A stretch of DNA of 64,000 bases from Rhodospirillaceae bacterium. Lineage in GTDB: Bacteria; Pseudomonadota; Alphaproteobacteria; Rhodospirillales; UBA2165. A program made the translations under genes and the position numbers. The notes under the pieces are model-generated. The model worked only from the letters and a program-made list of their open reading frames with translations, made no database searches and was not told where the DNA came from. This document shows, in pieces, positions 8,404 to 18,275 of this stretch (its first letter is position 1; every line of letters starts with the position of its first letter). The stretch covers positions 1-64,000 of the forward strand of contig JABHAA010000090.1 in NCBI GenBank assembly GCA_018674495.1. The letters are read 5' to 3'.

Positions 8404-9410
8404 CCACCAAGTTCCGGCCACACGCCCGCCAATAGCTGGGCGGCATTACCCGTCCGGATGCCCTCTTTTTCGGTTTCCGATAATTGCGCGCTGTCGATGG
8501 CCTTCAAGCTCCAGTCGGTGCGGAAGATGGGGCAATCTGTGCCGAAGACAATATGCTCGGGCCCGAACAGCGAGACCGCGATTTCAATCGCCCGGGGGCC
8601 GAGGGACGAGCAATCCACATGCACCCCGCGCGCCATCGACGACGGCAGTGGCTCGTCCGGCGTGCGCGTAACAACAACGTGGTCGATACGCTCAATCACA
8701 TCTGGCAGGGTGCCGCCCATGTTGGCGACGTGCAGCGACAGATCCGGATAGGCGTCGAGATAATCGGTGAACAAAAGCGTGACCATGGCGTGCCCGACCA
8801 TGGACTGCACATCAAGGGCGGCCCGTGCAAAGGCATTGTCGCGAACACTGGGCGTATGGCCGGGCGCAAGATCGGCGCGTTGATCGGGCCGGGGCCCTGG
8901 ATGAATGAAGATATGCCCGCCGAGCCTGTTGGCCGCGTCCATAACGGGGCGGATTTTTTCCGCCCAATCGAGGGTCAGAAAAAAATTGTTGGGCAGGATG
9001 GCGCCGATGAGCCCAAGTTCGTTGCGCCCGCGTTCATATTCAGCCACTGCCGCGTCCATGTCCGCGAAGGGCAGCGACGCCAGCCCGGCAAAGCGGGATT
9101 TGTTCCGCCCCGCCAATTCGCTGACATGGTCATTGAACGCCCGGCAAAAGGGCAAGGCTTCTTCGGCAGGTAAAGAATCGGCGCCGAACAATCCGGCCAG
9201 GGACAACATTTGCGCCCGCACCCCAATTCCGTCCATAAATTCAAGCCGCGCGTCCATGTCATGATAGGCGGCGTTGATCGCCAGTGTGCCGTTCGGCATG
9301 TGAAAGGTCTCACCGCCATCGCCGGCACTGATGAAGGGCGCACTTGTTCTGGCGCGCATCATGTCGGCGACCGGTTCGGGCAGGTAGTGGGTGTGAAGAT
9401 CAATGGCCAT
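8400..9410 (-). CDS. amidohydrolase family protein (amidohydrolase 2 / ACMSD-like)
   Basis: The 336-residue TIM-barrel protein begins MAIDLHTHYLPEPV, giving the metal-binding HxH near the N-terminus. Later GHIFIHPGP, LHVANMGGTLP and FGTDCPIF supply the expected His and Asp metal ligands. This arrangement is that of the aminocarboxymuconate-semialdehyde decarboxylase / gamma-resorcylate decarboxylase superfamily, whose members decarboxylate or hydrolyse aromatic or semialdehyde acids. The substrate here is unknown. It lies 50 bp downstream of the PPOX-type flavoprotein on the same strand and may share its transcript. Confidence 0.85.
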   Translation of the reverse strand: MAIDLHTHYLPEPVADMMRARTSAPFISAGDGGETFHMPNGTLAINAAYHDMDARLEFMDGIGVRAQMLSLAGLFGADSLPAEEALPFCRAFNDHVSELAGRNKSRFAGLASLPFADMDAAVAEYERGRNELGLIGAILPNNFFLTLDWAEKIRPVMDAANRLGGHIFIHPGPRPDQRADLAPGHTPSVRDNAFARAALDVQSMVGHAMVTLLFTDYLDAYPDLSLHVANMGGTLPDVIERIDHVVVTRTPDEPLPSSMARGVHVDCSSLGPRAIEIAVSLFGPEHIVFGTDCPIFRTDWSLKAIDSAQLSETEKEGIRTGNAAQLLAGVWPELGG

Positions 9411-9460
9411 GGTTATATCCCTGGGTTAATTTCTTCGGTGTGGTTGCAAACGTCGGGGTG

Positions 9461-10075
9461 TCAGCGCCGCCCCTCCGCCTCCATGTCGCCGTCGACCGAG
9501 GCGTTATAGAGCAAGTTCGCCTCTTCCGCTTCGACGCCGGTCTGGCGGGTGACCATATTGCCATAGCTGGGCAACATGCCGCGTTCCTGGCGCGCCTCTT
9601 CATCCCATAATTTGGCGCGGATTAGCGCCTTGGCGCAGTGCAGATAGGCCTCTTCCACCTGAACCATGAGCCCTGTCTTCGGCGCTATGCCGTTCACCGC
9701 CAAGGGCGCCAGCAAATCGGCGTCATTGGTGATTTCGGCGGTGCCGTTGATGCGCAGGGTCTCATGGATGCCGGGTATCATGAACAACAGACCGACCTTG
9801 GGATTTGCCAGAATGTTCTGCAGGGAATCGAGCCGGTTGTTGCCGCTCCGGTCCGGGATCAGGATGCGGTTGTCGCCGAGCACTGCAACGAAGCCCGGCT
9901 CATCGCCCTTCGGCGAAATGTCACCCTCGGTACCCAGCAGCATAAACGGCGACAGCGAAATGAACTTTCGGCAATGTTCATCCAGAGCCGAAAGCTGCTT
10001 GTCGAGCACCCGCTGCTTGGGATCGGCATAAACCTCCCGCAAGTCCGAGACGCTTTCGAATGTATTTCCGTCCAT
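9461..10075 (-). CDS. pyridoxamine 5'-phosphate oxidase family FMN-binding protein (MSMEG_1061-like)
   Basis: The 204-residue protein has the split-barrel pattern of PPOX-like flavoproteins: FISLSPFMLLGTEG, DISPKGDEPGFVAVLGDNRI, then DRSGNNRLDSLQNILANPKV and LLFMIPGIHETLRINGTAEI. The DISPKGD and NRLDSLxNIL blocks match the subfamily named after MSMEG_1061/DR2398, proposed to be FMN- or F420-dependent reductases of unknown substrate. True PdxH phosphate-binding motifs are not evident. It sits 12 bp after the ppdK stop on the same strand. Confidence 0.85.
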   Translation of the reverse strand: MDGNTFESVSDLREVYADPKQRVLDKQLSALDEHCRKFISLSPFMLLGTEGDISPKGDEPGFVAVLGDNRILIPDRSGNNRLDSLQNILANPKVGLLFMIPGIHETLRINGTAEITNDADLLAPLAVNGIAPKTGLMVQVEEAYLHCAKALIRAKLWDEEARQERGMLPSYGNMVTRQTGVEAEEANLLYNASVDGDMEAEGRR

Positions 10076-10087
10076 GGTCAGCTCCTC

Positions 10088-12769
10088 TTAAGCATCGACA
10101 ACAACCTTGCCGCCGGCCAGCGCCGCCTGCGCCGCCGCCAGCCGCGCGATGGGCACCCGGTAGGGAGAGCAGGACACGTAATCCAACCCCGCCTCCTGGC
10201 AAAAATGGATGGAGGCCGGATCGCCGCCATGCTCGCCGCAGATGCCGAGCTTGAGGCCCGGCCGCGTCGCCCGCCCGCGCTCGGTGGCGATACGCACCAA
10301 TTCGCCGACGCCGGCCTGATCGATGGTAACGAACGGGTCTTTTTCAAAAATATTTTGTTGCTGATAGGCGTCCAGGAACGAGCCCGAATCATCCCGGGAC
10401 AATCCAAACGTGGTTTGCGTCAGATCATTGGTGCCGTAGGAGAAAAACTCGGCGCCCTCGGCAATCTCACCGGCGCGCAGCGCGGCGCGCGGCAACTCGA
10501 TCATGGTGCCGGTCATGTAGTCCAGTTCCACGCCCTCGGACGCCGACACTTCGGCTGCCACCCTATCGACCAGCTCGTGCAGGATATCAAATTCCTGGGC
10601 CGACGAGACCAGCGGGATCATCACTTCCGGGCTCACCGTTTCGCCGTCTTCTTTGGCCACCAGGGCCACTGCTTCGAAGATGGCACGGCACTGCATCTCG
10701 TAAATTTCAGGATGCATGATGCCGAGGCGGCAACCGCGCAAGCCCAGCATGGGATTGGATTCCTGCAACGAGGCGGCGCGCGCGCGCACCTCCAAAGGAT
10801 CGGCGCCGGCGGCCTCGGCCACCGCGTTCAATTCGGCGTCCGAGGTGGGCAGGAACTCGTTCAAGGGCGGATCCAACAGGCGCACCGTCACCGGCAAAGA
10901 CTTCATGATGCGGAACAGCTCGGTAAAGTCTTCGCGCTGATAGGGCAACAATTTGGCTAGCGCGGCGCGGCGCCCATCCTCGTCACCGGCCAGGATCATT
11001 TCGCGCATATGGATGATGCGGGCGGGATCGAAAAACATATGCTCGGTCCTGCACAAACCAATTCCTTCGGCGCCGAACTTGACCGCCGTCGCCGCGTCTT
11101 CGGGCGTCTCCGCATTGGTGCGGACGCCAAGCTCGCGCACGCTGTCGGCCCATTCCATCAGGGTGCCGAAATCGCCGATCATTTCCGGGTTTATGGTTTT
11201 CACCTCGCCCAGCATCACCTCGCCGCGGGAGCCATCGATGGTGATGATTTCGCCCGCGTTGATGGTCTGGCCGCGCGTCAGCATAGTCCCGGCCCGGTAA
11301 TCGACGCGGATATCGCCAGCGCCGGCAACGCAGGGGCGGCCCATGCCGCGCGCCACCACGGCGGCGTGGCTGGTCATGCCGCCGCGCGTGGTCAAGATCC
11401 CCTCGGCGGCGTGCATGCCGCCGATATCTTCCGGGCTGGTTTCGATGCGCACCAAAATGACTTTGTCGCCGGCTTCGGTCATGGCTTCGGCGTCCGATGC
11501 GGAAAAGGCAATACGCCCGCACGCGGCGCCCGGCGATGCCGGCAGGCCCTTGGCGACCACATGGCGGGGCGCGTCCGGATCCAACGTCGGGTGCAGCAAC
11601 TGATCAAGCTGTAACGGATCGATGCGCTGGATGGCCTCTTCGCGGCTCACCAGCCCATCGGCGACCATTTCCACGGCGATTTTAAGCGCCGCCTTGGCGG
11701 TGCGTTTGCCGCCCCGGGTTTGCAGCATCCAGAGCTTGCCTTCCTGGACGGTGAATTCCATGTCCTGCATGTCTTTGTAATGGCGTTCCAATTTCTCGCG
11801 CACGTTGGAAAGTTCGGCGAACATTTCGGGCAGGTTTTCTTCCATGGATGGCAGCCGGGAATGTCCGGCTTCCGCCTCCGCAATGGTCAGCGGCATGGGC
11901 GTTCGAATACCGGCGACCACGTCTTCGCCTTGCGCGTTGATCAGATATTCGCCGTAGAAGGCATTCTCGCCGGTGGACGGATTGCGCGTAAAACAAACGC
12001 CGGTGGCCGATTGATCGCCCATATTGCCGAACACCATGCTTTGCACGTTAACGGCGGTGCCCCAATCGCCGGGGATATCGTGCAGACGCCGGTAAATAAT
12101 GGCGCGATCATTCATCCAGCTGCCAAAGACGGCGCCGATGGCGCCCCAAAGCTGATCCTCGGGATCTTGCGGGAACGGCGCGCCCAACTCGGCCTCGACC
12201 TTGTCCTTGAATTCCGTGCAGATGGCTTTCCAGTCGTCGGCGTCCAGGTCGGTATCGAGGGCCACGTCCTTGTCTTCTTTGGCCAGCGCCAGGATGTCTT
12301 CAAAATGATGGTGGCCAACGCCCAGCACCACGTCCCCGTACATCTGGATGAAACGGCGGTAGCTGTCATAGGCGAAGCGCTCATCGCCGGACGCGGCTGC
12401 CAGCCCCTTTACGGTCTCATCATTGAGGCCGAGATTAAGGACGGTGTCCATCATGCCGGGCATGGAGGCGCGCGAGCCCGAGCGGACCGAAACCAACAAG
12501 GGATTGGCGGCATCGCCGAACTTGGCGCCGATGATATTTTCGACGGCCTGCAAGGCATCCGCTACCTGGCCCGCCAATTCATCCGGGTAGCTATCGCCGT
12601 TGCCTGTATAATGATTACAGACTTCGGTGGTCAGGGTGAAGCCGGGCGGCACCGGCAGCCCAAGGGCAGACATTTCGGCCAGGTTCGCCCCCTTGCCGCC
12701 CAACAGATTGCGCATATCCGAGTTGCCGTCGGCCGCGCCGCCGCCAAATGCATAAATCCACTTATTCAA
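10088..12769 (-). CDS. ppdK: pyruvate, phosphate dikinase
   Basis: The 893-residue enzyme interconverts pyruvate + ATP + Pi and phosphoenolpyruvate + AMP + PPi. The ATP-grasp N-terminal domain begins [20 protein letters not shown] and includes [20 protein letters not shown]. The swivelling domain has [18 protein letters not shown] with catalytic His468; Thr466, two residues before, is the position phosphorylated by PPDK regulatory proteins in relatives. The C-terminal PEP domain ends with [15 protein letters not shown], carrying the catalytic Cys. The start is TTG at 12769, overlapping the glyS stop as TTGA. It probably serves gluconeogenesis or anaplerosis. Confidence 0.96.
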   Translation of the reverse strand: MNKWIYAFGGGAADGNSDMRNLLGGKGANLAEMSALGLPVPPGFTLTTEVCNHYTGNGDSYPDELAGQVADALQAVENIIGAKFGDAANPLLVSVRSGSRASMPGMMDTVLNLGLNDETVKGLAAASGDERFAYDSYRRFIQMYGDVVLGVGHHHFEDILALAKEDKDVALDTDLDADDWKAICTEFKDKVEAELGAPFPQDPEDQLWGAIGAVFGSWMNDRAIIYRRLHDIPGDWGTAVNVQSMVFGNMGDQSATGVCFTRNPSTGENAFYGEYLINAQGEDVVAGIRTPMPLTIAEAEAGHSRLPSMEENLPEMFAELSNVREKLERHYKDMQDMEFTVQEGKLWMLQTRGGKRTAKAALKIAVEMVADGLVSREEAIQRIDPLQLDQLLHPTLDPDAPRHVVAKGLPASPGAACGRIAFSASDAEAMTEAGDKVILVRIETSPEDIGGMHAAEGILTTRGGMTSHAAVVARGMGRPCVAGAGDIRVDYRAGTMLTRGQTINAGEIITIDGSRGEVMLGEVKTINPEMIGDFGTLMEWADSVRELGVRTNAETPEDAATAVKFGAEGIGLCRTEHMFFDPARIIHMREMILAGDEDGRRAALAKLLPYQREDFTELFRIMKSLPVTVRLLDPPLNEFLPTSDAELNAVAEAAGADPLEVRARAASLQESNPMLGLRGCRLGIMHPEIYEMQCRAIFEAVALVAKEDGETVSPEVMIPLVSSAQEFDILHELVDRVAAEVSASEGVELDYMTGTMIELPRAALRAGEIAEGAEFFSYGTNDLTQTTFGLSRDDSGSFLDAYQQQNIFEKDPFVTIDQAGVGELVRIATERGRATRPGLKLGICGEHGGDPASIHFCQEAGLDYVSCSPYRVPIARLAAAQAALAGGKVVVDA

Positions 12770-14943
12770 CGCTCACCCCCTTCTATTTGGGAAAAGTCGG
12801 CGACGTTATTCATCGCCTCTCTAATCTGCGACAATGTCCGCAACCGATTTACACGAAGCTCGGCATCGTCGCAATTGACGGTGACCCCGTCGAAATAGGC
12901 ATCCACCGGCGCTCGCAATCCGGCCAGCAATTTCATGGCATCGGCGAAGCGTTCTTCGCCGAGAATCGGGGGTATTTCGCCGCTCAGCTTTTCGAGGGCG
13001 GCGTAGAGCGCCTTCTCTTCGTCCTGTTCCAGGAGCGAGGCATCGGGTGCGCGCGTATAAGACTCACCGTCTTTTTTCTCTTCGATTCGCAAGATATTGG
13101 CGGCGCGCTTGTAAGCGGTCAACAAATTGGCGCCATCCTCGGTACCGAGGAACGCACCCAACGCCTCAACGCGGGCCAGGAGGCGGACCAGGTCATCCTC
13201 ACCGCCGAGGGCGAAGACGGCGGAGACCAGGTCGTGCCGGACGCCCTTCTCGCGCAAATGAACTTTCAGGCGGTCGGCGATGAAAGACATGAGGTCGACT
13301 ACTTCAATGTAGTAAGTTTTGGCGCCAAACATCGTGCTTTCATGCACGGCCTCCTCGAAGCTGGGTTCTGCATCAGGATCAATTTCTTTAACCCTGTCAT
13401 GCCTCTCGCCCAACCGATGGAATAATTTATCTTTAAATACCGTCTTCAAGTGAAGCTCAAAAATTGCTGCTAGTTCAATGCGCAGATCGTTCTCCATCAC
13501 CAATCGGATCACACCTAGCGCAGCCCTTCGAAGTGCGAACGGGTCTTTGGATCCTGTTGGCTTTTCGTCAATGGCCCAGAAACCCAGTAATGTGTCGATC
13601 TTGTCGGCCAGGGCCACGGCCACGCTGACCGGCGCGGTGGGACAGGCATCCGACGGTCCCTGTGGGCGGTAATGGTCTGCGATGGCTTCGGCCACCTCGG
13701 GCGCTTCGCCGTCGGCTAGTGCGTAGTAGCGACCCATGATGCCTTGCACGTCGGCGAACTCGGTCACCATGCCGGTGCTGAGGTCGGCCTTGGCCAGCTT
13801 GGCGGCGCGTTTGGCCTGTTCGGCATCAGCGCCGACCGCACCCGAAAGCTCGGCGGCAAGCGCGCCCACCCGTTCCATCTTTTCGGCCAGGGTGCCCAGT
13901 TTGGCGTGGAAGGTGATGTCTTGGAGCGCATCGACGCGGCTTTCCAGTGTGGCTCTCCGGTCCTGGTCCCAGAAGAACTTGGCGTCGGCCAGCCGGGCCC
14001 GTAGCACCCGCTCGTTGCCGGCGGTGATGGCCGCGCCATTGTCGGGGGTCTCCTTGTTGGCGACGGTGATGAATTTGGGGGCCAGTTTGCCGCTCTTGTC
14101 CTCAAGCGCAAAATATTTCTGGTTTTTGCGCATGGTAGTCGTGAGCACTTCCGGCGGGATATCCATGTATTCCGCATCGATGGAGCCCATCAGCGGCACC
14201 GGCCATTCCACCAGCCCGGCCACCTCGTCCAGCAACGCCGGATCATCGCGCAACTGGAGCCCCGCATCGGCGGCCAGTTTCTCGGCGCCGGCCTTAATGA
14301 TTTGGCGGCGCTCGCCAGCGTCGAGGATCACATGGCCGACTTCGAGCTGCTTCTTGTAGTCGGCGAAATCGGCAACCGTAAGTTCGGTGTCGGTGAGAAA
14401 GCGGTGCGCGCGGGTTGTAGCGCCGGCGGTGATCGCACCAAAGCTCACCGCAACCGGGCCGCCATCGAACACCGCCACGATGCCCTGCATGGGGCGCACC
14501 CAGCGTTCCGAGCGGTCGGCCCAGCGCATGGATTTCGGCCAGGGGACTTTTGGCAAGGTTTCGTTGATCAGACCGGAGAGTAAATCTTTGGTCTGCTCGC
14601 CCTTCTTCTCAATCGCCGCAAAATAAAACTCGCCCTTGTCGGTTTCGCGCTTCTCCAACTGATCAAGGCTTAAGCCCACCGAGCCCAGAAACCCGTTGAT
14701 GGCTTTTTCCGGTGCGTCCGTCTTGGGGCCCCGGCGTTCTTCGGAAATGTCGGGTGTTTCGGTCGGCAAGCCGTCCACCACCAAAGCCAGGCGGCGGGGG
14801 GTCACGTACGCGGCAGCATTCTCAAATTCGAGGCCGGCACTTTTCAGCCCATCCGTCACCAGCCGCTTCAAATCCTCGGCGGCGCGGGCCTGCATACGGG
14901 CCGGGATTTCTTCCGACAGAATTTCCAGGAGAAGCTCAGCCAT
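12766..14943 (-). CDS. glyS: glycine--tRNA ligase beta subunit
   Basis: The 725-residue protein opens [18 protein letters not shown], the diagnostic start of bacterial GlyS, and contains [20 protein letters not shown] and [18 protein letters not shown]. The long C-terminal region matches the anticodon-binding DALR-type domain. GlyS pairs with GlyQ as an alpha2beta2 enzyme that charges tRNA-Gly. The gene is downstream of glyQ on the same strand, but 391 bp of repeat-bearing and AT-rich DNA separates them, which is unusual for a pair needing equal dosage. The stop overlaps the ppdK start by 4 bp. Confidence 0.96.
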   Translation of the reverse strand: MAELLLEILSEEIPARMQARAAEDLKRLVTDGLKSAGLEFENAAAYVTPRRLALVVDGLPTETPDISEERRGPKTDAPEKAINGFLGSVGLSLDQLEKRETDKGEFYFAAIEKKGEQTKDLLSGLINETLPKVPWPKSMRWADRSERWVRPMQGIVAVFDGGPVAVSFGAITAGATTRAHRFLTDTELTVADFADYKKQLEVGHVILDAGERRQIIKAGAEKLAADAGLQLRDDPALLDEVAGLVEWPVPLMGSIDAEYMDIPPEVLTTTMRKNQKYFALEDKSGKLAPKFITVANKETPDNGAAITAGNERVLRARLADAKFFWDQDRRATLESRVDALQDITFHAKLGTLAEKMERVGALAAELSGAVGADAEQAKRAAKLAKADLSTGMVTEFADVQGIMGRYYALADGEAPEVAEAIADHYRPQGPSDACPTAPVSVAVALADKIDTLLGFWAIDEKPTGSKDPFALRRAALGVIRLVMENDLRIELAAIFELHLKTVFKDKLFHRLGERHDRVKEIDPDAEPSFEEAVHESTMFGAKTYYIEVVDLMSFIADRLKVHLREKGVRHDLVSAVFALGGEDDLVRLLARVEALGAFLGTEDGANLLTAYKRAANILRIEEKKDGESYTRAPDASLLEQDEEKALYAALEKLSGEIPPILGEERFADAMKLLAGLRAPVDAYFDGVTVNCDDAELRVNRLRTLSQIREAMNNVADFSQIEGGER

Positions 14944-14950
14944 GACGCAT

Positions 14951-15072
14951 CCCCCCCATCCTAACCTTCCCCCTCCAGGGGGGAAGGGACTTAAAGGGAA
15001 CGGTTATGCAGACAGACGCGGGGCACCCTACTGCTCCCTCCCCCCTGGAGGGGGAGGGTTGGGGTGGGGGGG
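14951..15072. repeat. imperfect inverted repeat (REP/MITE-like) in the glyQ-glyS gap
   Basis: Two arms of about 40 bp, 14951-14989 and 15033-15072, are reverse complements of each other with only a few mismatches. Each arm is itself partly palindromic around CCCTCCxGGxGGG. The G/C tracts and two-arm layout resemble the intergenic palindromic repeats scattered in many proteobacterial genomes. Transcribed, it would form a very stable hairpin between glyQ and glyS. I saw no second copy in this window. Confidence 0.7.
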
Positions 15073-15334
15073 CGCCTGGCACCAAAATCAATTTTTCGGC
15101 CTTCTCCATAAACTTTCTTCTCTGTGATCTCTATTTTTCAACCACTACTTGTTTATCTCTTTTATTCTCGTGCGACATTGGTTGGTAATAATACGGTATG
15201 GATTGGTGTGGTTTGGTATGGATAAGTATGGGTAAATTGAACAAATAAAATCATTGGTATTTGGCTTCAGATAAAGCTTAGAGACTGTATATAGTCCGTA
15301 TTTTTCCATCCGCAAGTCCCACCTACTCCGCTCA
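15073..15334. other. AT-rich remainder of the glyQ-glyS gap, with short GGTATGG-type tandem repeats
   Basis: No gene is seen here. The base composition drops sharply compared with both flanks. Around 15180-15230 the plus strand repeats variants of GGTATGG/GGTTTGG (TTGGTTGG, GGTATGGATTGG, GGTTTGGTATGG). It could hold a promoter for the glyS-ppdK transcript, which would otherwise have to read through the hairpin repeat, but no convincing -35/-10 pair stands out. Confidence 0.4.
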
Positions 15335-16255
15335 TTATTCTGTCCCTGTCGCGGCTTCGCCTCTCCCCGCCTCTTGTTTCCGGCTTTCCACCCACATCTC
15401 GCAGCAGCCCTTGGCCAGATTGCGGACGCGGGCGATGTAGGCTTGGCGCTCGGTTACCGAGATGACGCCGCGGGCATCCAACAGGTTGAAACGGTGCGAC
15501 GCCTTGATGCATTGATCATAGGCCGGCAAGGCCAGCTTGTGGCCGAGCAGAGACATACACTCCTTCTCCGCGTCTTCAAACTCGCGGGTGAGCATATCGG
15601 TGTCGGCATATTCGAAATTGTGGGCGGAATATTCCTGTTCGGCCTGCAAGAATATATCGCCGTATTTCACGCCCCTGCCGTTCCAATCCAGATCATAGAC
15701 GTTCTCGACGCCCTGGATGTACATGGCGAGGCGCTCCAACCCGTAGGTCAATTCCGCCGAGACCCGCTCACAATCGATGCCGCCGACCTGTTGGAAATAG
15801 GTGAACTGGCTGACTTCCATGCCGTCGCACCAGACCTCCCAGCCGAGGCCCCAGGCACCCAGGGTCGGGCTTTCCCAATCGTCTTCGACGAAGCGGATAT
15901 CGTGCAAATCCTTGTCGATGCCAAGCTCGTAAAGGCTGGCCAGGTACAAGTCCTGTACATCCGACGGCGAAGGTTTGAGGATCACCTGGAACTGGTAGTA
16001 ATGCTGCAAGCGGTTCGGGTTTTCGCCGTAGCGGCCATCGGTTGGGCGCCGGGACGGCTGCACATAGGCGGCCTTCCACGGTTCCGGCCCCAGGGCGCGC
16101 AAGGTGGTCGCCGGGTGAAACGTGCCGGCGCCCATTTCCATATCGTAGGGTTGCAAGATAACGCAGCCGTAATCCGCCCAATAGGACTGTAATTTCAGGA
16201 TCAGGGACTGGAAACTGGTCTCGCTATTCGGGTTTGGGGCGGGGGCCTTCGCCAT
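15335..16255 (-). CDS. glyQ: glycine--tRNA ligase alpha subunit
   Basis: The 306-residue product contains the class II synthetase core of Gly[21 protein letters not shown], then [20 protein letters not shown] and the region around [20 protein letters not shown]. Later, [20 protein letters not shown] is a near-invariant GlyQ block. It catalyses glycine activation and needs GlyS for tRNA binding. The start at 16255 gives a short variable tail before homology. It is divergent from the MBL hydrolase gene across 133 bp. Confidence 0.97.
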   Translation of the reverse strand: MAKAPAPNPNSETSFQSLILKLQSYWADYGCVILQPYDMEMGAGTFHPATTLRALGPEPWKAAYVQPSRRPTDGRYGENPNRLQHYYQFQVILKPSPSDVQDLYLASLYELGIDKDLHDIRFVEDDWESPTLGAWGLGWEVWCDGMEVSQFTYFQQVGGIDCERVSAELTYGLERLAMYIQGVENVYDLDWNGRGVKYGDIFLQAEQEYSAHNFEYADTDMLTREFEDAEKECMSLLGHKLALPAYDQCIKASHRFNLLDARGVISVTERQAYIARVRNLAKGCCEMWVESRKQEAGRGEAATGTE

Positions 16256-16388
16256 GTCTGTATCCGGCGGAAATTAGAGAAAAATGCGGTTGCCGGGGAG
16301 TGATACGTTGGGATAAGAAGCGGGTCAAGGCGGACGGGTTTGATACGCGCCGCCTCCCCTTGAAACCTCTTAAGCCATCGGGTGCGAT

Positions 16389-17063
16389 TTGAGCGAAACA
16401 GAACCAGTTAGCCCGATGCAAGCGGCGATCATGCCGGTGACGCCGTTCCAGCAGAACTGCTCGCTCCTATGGTGCACGGAAACCATGCAGGGCGCCGTGG
16501 TCGATCCCGGCGGCGAGGTGGAGCGGATCATCGGCGCGGCTGCCGAGCACAAGATCACAATCGAGAAAATCCTCATCACCCACGGCCATATCGATCACGC
16601 CGGCGGCGCCGCCGAACTGGCGGAACGGTGCGGCTGCCCGATTGAAGGGCCGGAAAAGGGCGATGCCTTCTGGATCGGTCAGCTGGAAGAATCGGGCGAA
16701 AAATTCGGCTTCGACGGCGCCCGCATATTTGAGCCCACCCGCTGGTTGCAAGGCGGCGATGACGTGACGTTCGGCAACGTGACGCTGGCGGTCCGCCATT
16801 GCCCCGGCCATACCCCCGGTCATGTGGTCTTTGTGGAGCAGGCGCTGGGCCTCGCCATCGTCGGCGATGTGTTGTTCCAAGGCTCCATCGGGCGTACCGA
16901 TTTTCCGAGGGGCGATCATGCCACGCTGATCCGCTCGATCACCGAACAGCTTTGGCCCTTGGGCAACGAAGTGGCCTTCATCCCCGGCCACGGCCAGGTG
17001 TCCACTTTCGGCGCGGAGCGGGAAAACAATCCGTTCGTATCGGACGCGGTGCTGGCGGGATAA
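16389..17063 (+). CDS. MBL-fold metallo-hydrolase (glyoxalase II-like)
   Basis: A 224-residue metallo-beta-lactamase-fold protein. The zinc motif reads THGHIDHAGG (HxHxDH), followed by HCPGHTPGHVVF for the next His and VGDVLFQGSIGRTDFPRGD for the bridging Asp. The last His is in IPGHGQVS. This compact form resembles the YcbL/GloB-like hydrolases that cleave thioesters such as S-lactoylglutathione. It lacks the long C-terminal domain of classical GloB. The start may be TTG at 16389 or the in-frame ATG at 16416; neither has a strong ribosome-binding site. Confidence 0.87.
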   Translation: MSETEPVSPMQAAIMPVTPFQQNCSLLWCTETMQGAVVDPGGEVERIIGAAAEHKITIEKILITHGHIDHAGGAAELAERCGCPIEGPEKGDAFWIGQLEESGEKFGFDGARIFEPTRWLQGGDDVTFGNVTLAVRHCPGHTPGHVVFVEQALGLAIVGDVLFQGSIGRTDFPRGDHATLIRSITEQLWPLGNEVAFIPGHGQVSTFGAERENNPFVSDAVLAG

Positions 17064-17067
17064 ACCC

Positions 17068-17304
17068 TTAGCTATACGGGCAGTCGTCGCGGCCGCAGGA
17101 GCTGGCGCCGGCTGCCACGTAATCGCCGCACACCTCGCAAGGTTTCATCTCCAACGAAGCATCGGCTTTTTCCTGGCCCGCTTGTTTCCGCGCACTACCG
17201 CCGCCTGAGACGTTGCGACCGCGGCCGAATATCTTGAAGCCGTACCAGGCCGCCATGACGATGACGATCAGGACCAGGATTTTGGGAAGGCTGAAACCAA
17301 GCAT
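17068..17304 (-). CDS. small membrane-anchored zinc-ribbon protein, unknown function
   Basis: The 78-residue protein has one N-terminal transmembrane segment (KILVLIVIVMAAWYGFKIF), a short basic glycine-rich linker and a C-terminal metal-binding knuckle: CEVCGDYVAAGASSCGRDDC, that is CxxC followed by CxxxxC. The last pair would make a zinc ribbon facing the cytoplasm. Similar short proteins occur in alphaproteobacteria without assigned roles. It is convergent with the MBL gene (4 bp apart) and downstream of nothing on its strand except the S49 peptidase 37 bp away. Confidence 0.7.
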   Translation of the reverse strand: MLGFSLPKILVLIVIVMAAWYGFKIFGRGRNVSGGGSARKQAGQEKADASLEMKPCEVCGDYVAAGASSCGRDDCPYS

Positions 17305-17341
17305 GGGAACCTTTTAGGGGCTGAAACGGTTTCGGGTCAAG

Positions 17342-18220
17342 TTAAAGCCCAAAGCGGCCCCAGAGCGCCCGCTCCTCCACCGCCGCCAGCAGATCGCCGG
17401 CAATCGCGCCTGCGTAGCTTGCGCTCGGCCCGCCTCCGGGCCAGGCGGCGCCCAATTTGCGCTTCAGCCAGGATTGGCGGGGACCGACGGGACGGAAGCG
17501 GACTTTGTCGCCATAGCGTTCCTTCATCACCGCCGTCAATTCGCCGATGCCGTCGATCAGCCCCAGTTCCAGCGCCCGCTTACCGGTCCAGAACTCGCCG
17601 TTGAAGAGCGCGTCTTCGTCGGCCTTTAATTTGCCGGCGCGCCGCTCCCGGACGATATCCTTAAAGCTGTCATGAACGTCGCGCTGCAAGGATTTGAGCA
17701 ATTCCACTTCTTCCGGGCGTTCCGGCGAAAACGGATCCAGGATGCCTTTGCGTTCCCCGGCGGTGTGCAGGCGGCGCTCGATACCCAGCCGGCGCAGCAA
17801 GCCGGGAAAGCCGAACCCGGCAGATACCACGCCGATGGAGCCGATGACCGAGGTTTCGTCGGCGAAAATCTCGTCCGCCGCGCAGGCCAGCATATAGCCT
17901 CCCGACGCCGCCACGTCTTCGGCAAAGGCGAACACCGGAATGTCGTTTTCATCGGCCAGCGCCCGGATGCGTTTCAAGATCAGCGACGATTGCGCCGGCG
18001 CGCCGCCCGGCGAATTGATCGCCAAGGCCACCGCCTTCAACCGTTTGATGCGAAACGCCGCCTCGATCGGCTGGTTCAGCGCCGCCACGGTCATACCGGA
18101 TCTGAGCGGCGAGGCGCCCTGGCCGATCACGCCGGTCAGGCGAATAACGGCGACCACCGGTTTCGGATTGCGGAAACCGGGCACCCTCAAAGCTTCGAGA
18201 TATCGTCGTACCATGGCCAT
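17342..18220 (-). CDS. S49 family serine peptidase (SppA/SohB-like)
   Basis: The 292-residue protein has the S49 core: VAVIRLTGVIG, AINSPGGAPAQS, then EDVAASGGYMLACAADEIFA, whose Ser is the nucleophile, and SVIGSIGVVSAGFGFPGLL. A downstream Lys in GERKGILDPFSPERPEE fits the Ser/Lys dyad region. Members degrade leftover signal peptides or act in membrane proteostasis. There is no clear transmembrane anchor or signal peptide at the N-terminus, so this is a short cytoplasmic-facing form. The zinc-ribbon membrane gene follows it. Confidence 0.88.
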   Translation of the reverse strand: MAMVRRYLEALRVPGFRNPKPVVAVIRLTGVIGQGASPLRSGMTVAALNQPIEAAFRIKRLKAVALAINSPGGAPAQSSLILKRIRALADENDIPVFAFAEDVAASGGYMLACAADEIFADETSVIGSIGVVSAGFGFPGLLRRLGIERRLHTAGERKGILDPFSPERPEEVELLKSLQRDVHDSFKDIVRERRAGKLKADEDALFNGEFWTGKRALELGLIDGIGELTAVMKERYGDKVRFRPVGPRQSWLKRKLGAAWPGGGPSASYAGAIAGDLLAAVEERALWGRFGL

Positions 18221-18275
18221 AAACTAGGCCGCGCCTACCTGCCAGCGCAAGGGGGCGGCGCCCAATACGCTCGGG

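Noticed and set aside
9638..10960. 440-codon open reading on the plus strand
   Set aside because: It lies antisense to the PPOX-type and ppdK genes. Its translation is rich in His/Gln/Arg with no recognisable domain, the usual by-product of GC-rich coding DNA.
11720..12898. 392-codon plus-strand open reading
   Set aside because: Antisense to ppdK, which is complete and conserved from end to end; no motif or ribosome-binding site supports the plus-strand reading.
15180..15235. GGTATGG-like repeats considered as a CRISPR or tandem array
   Set aside because: Units are 7-12 bases, degenerate, without spacers of constant size, and there are no cas genes in the window.
17068..17304. Zinc-ribbon membrane protein considered as an anti-sigma factor or toxin
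   Set aside because: No sigma factor or antitoxin partner next to it, and no HxxxCxxC anti-sigma zinc motif.
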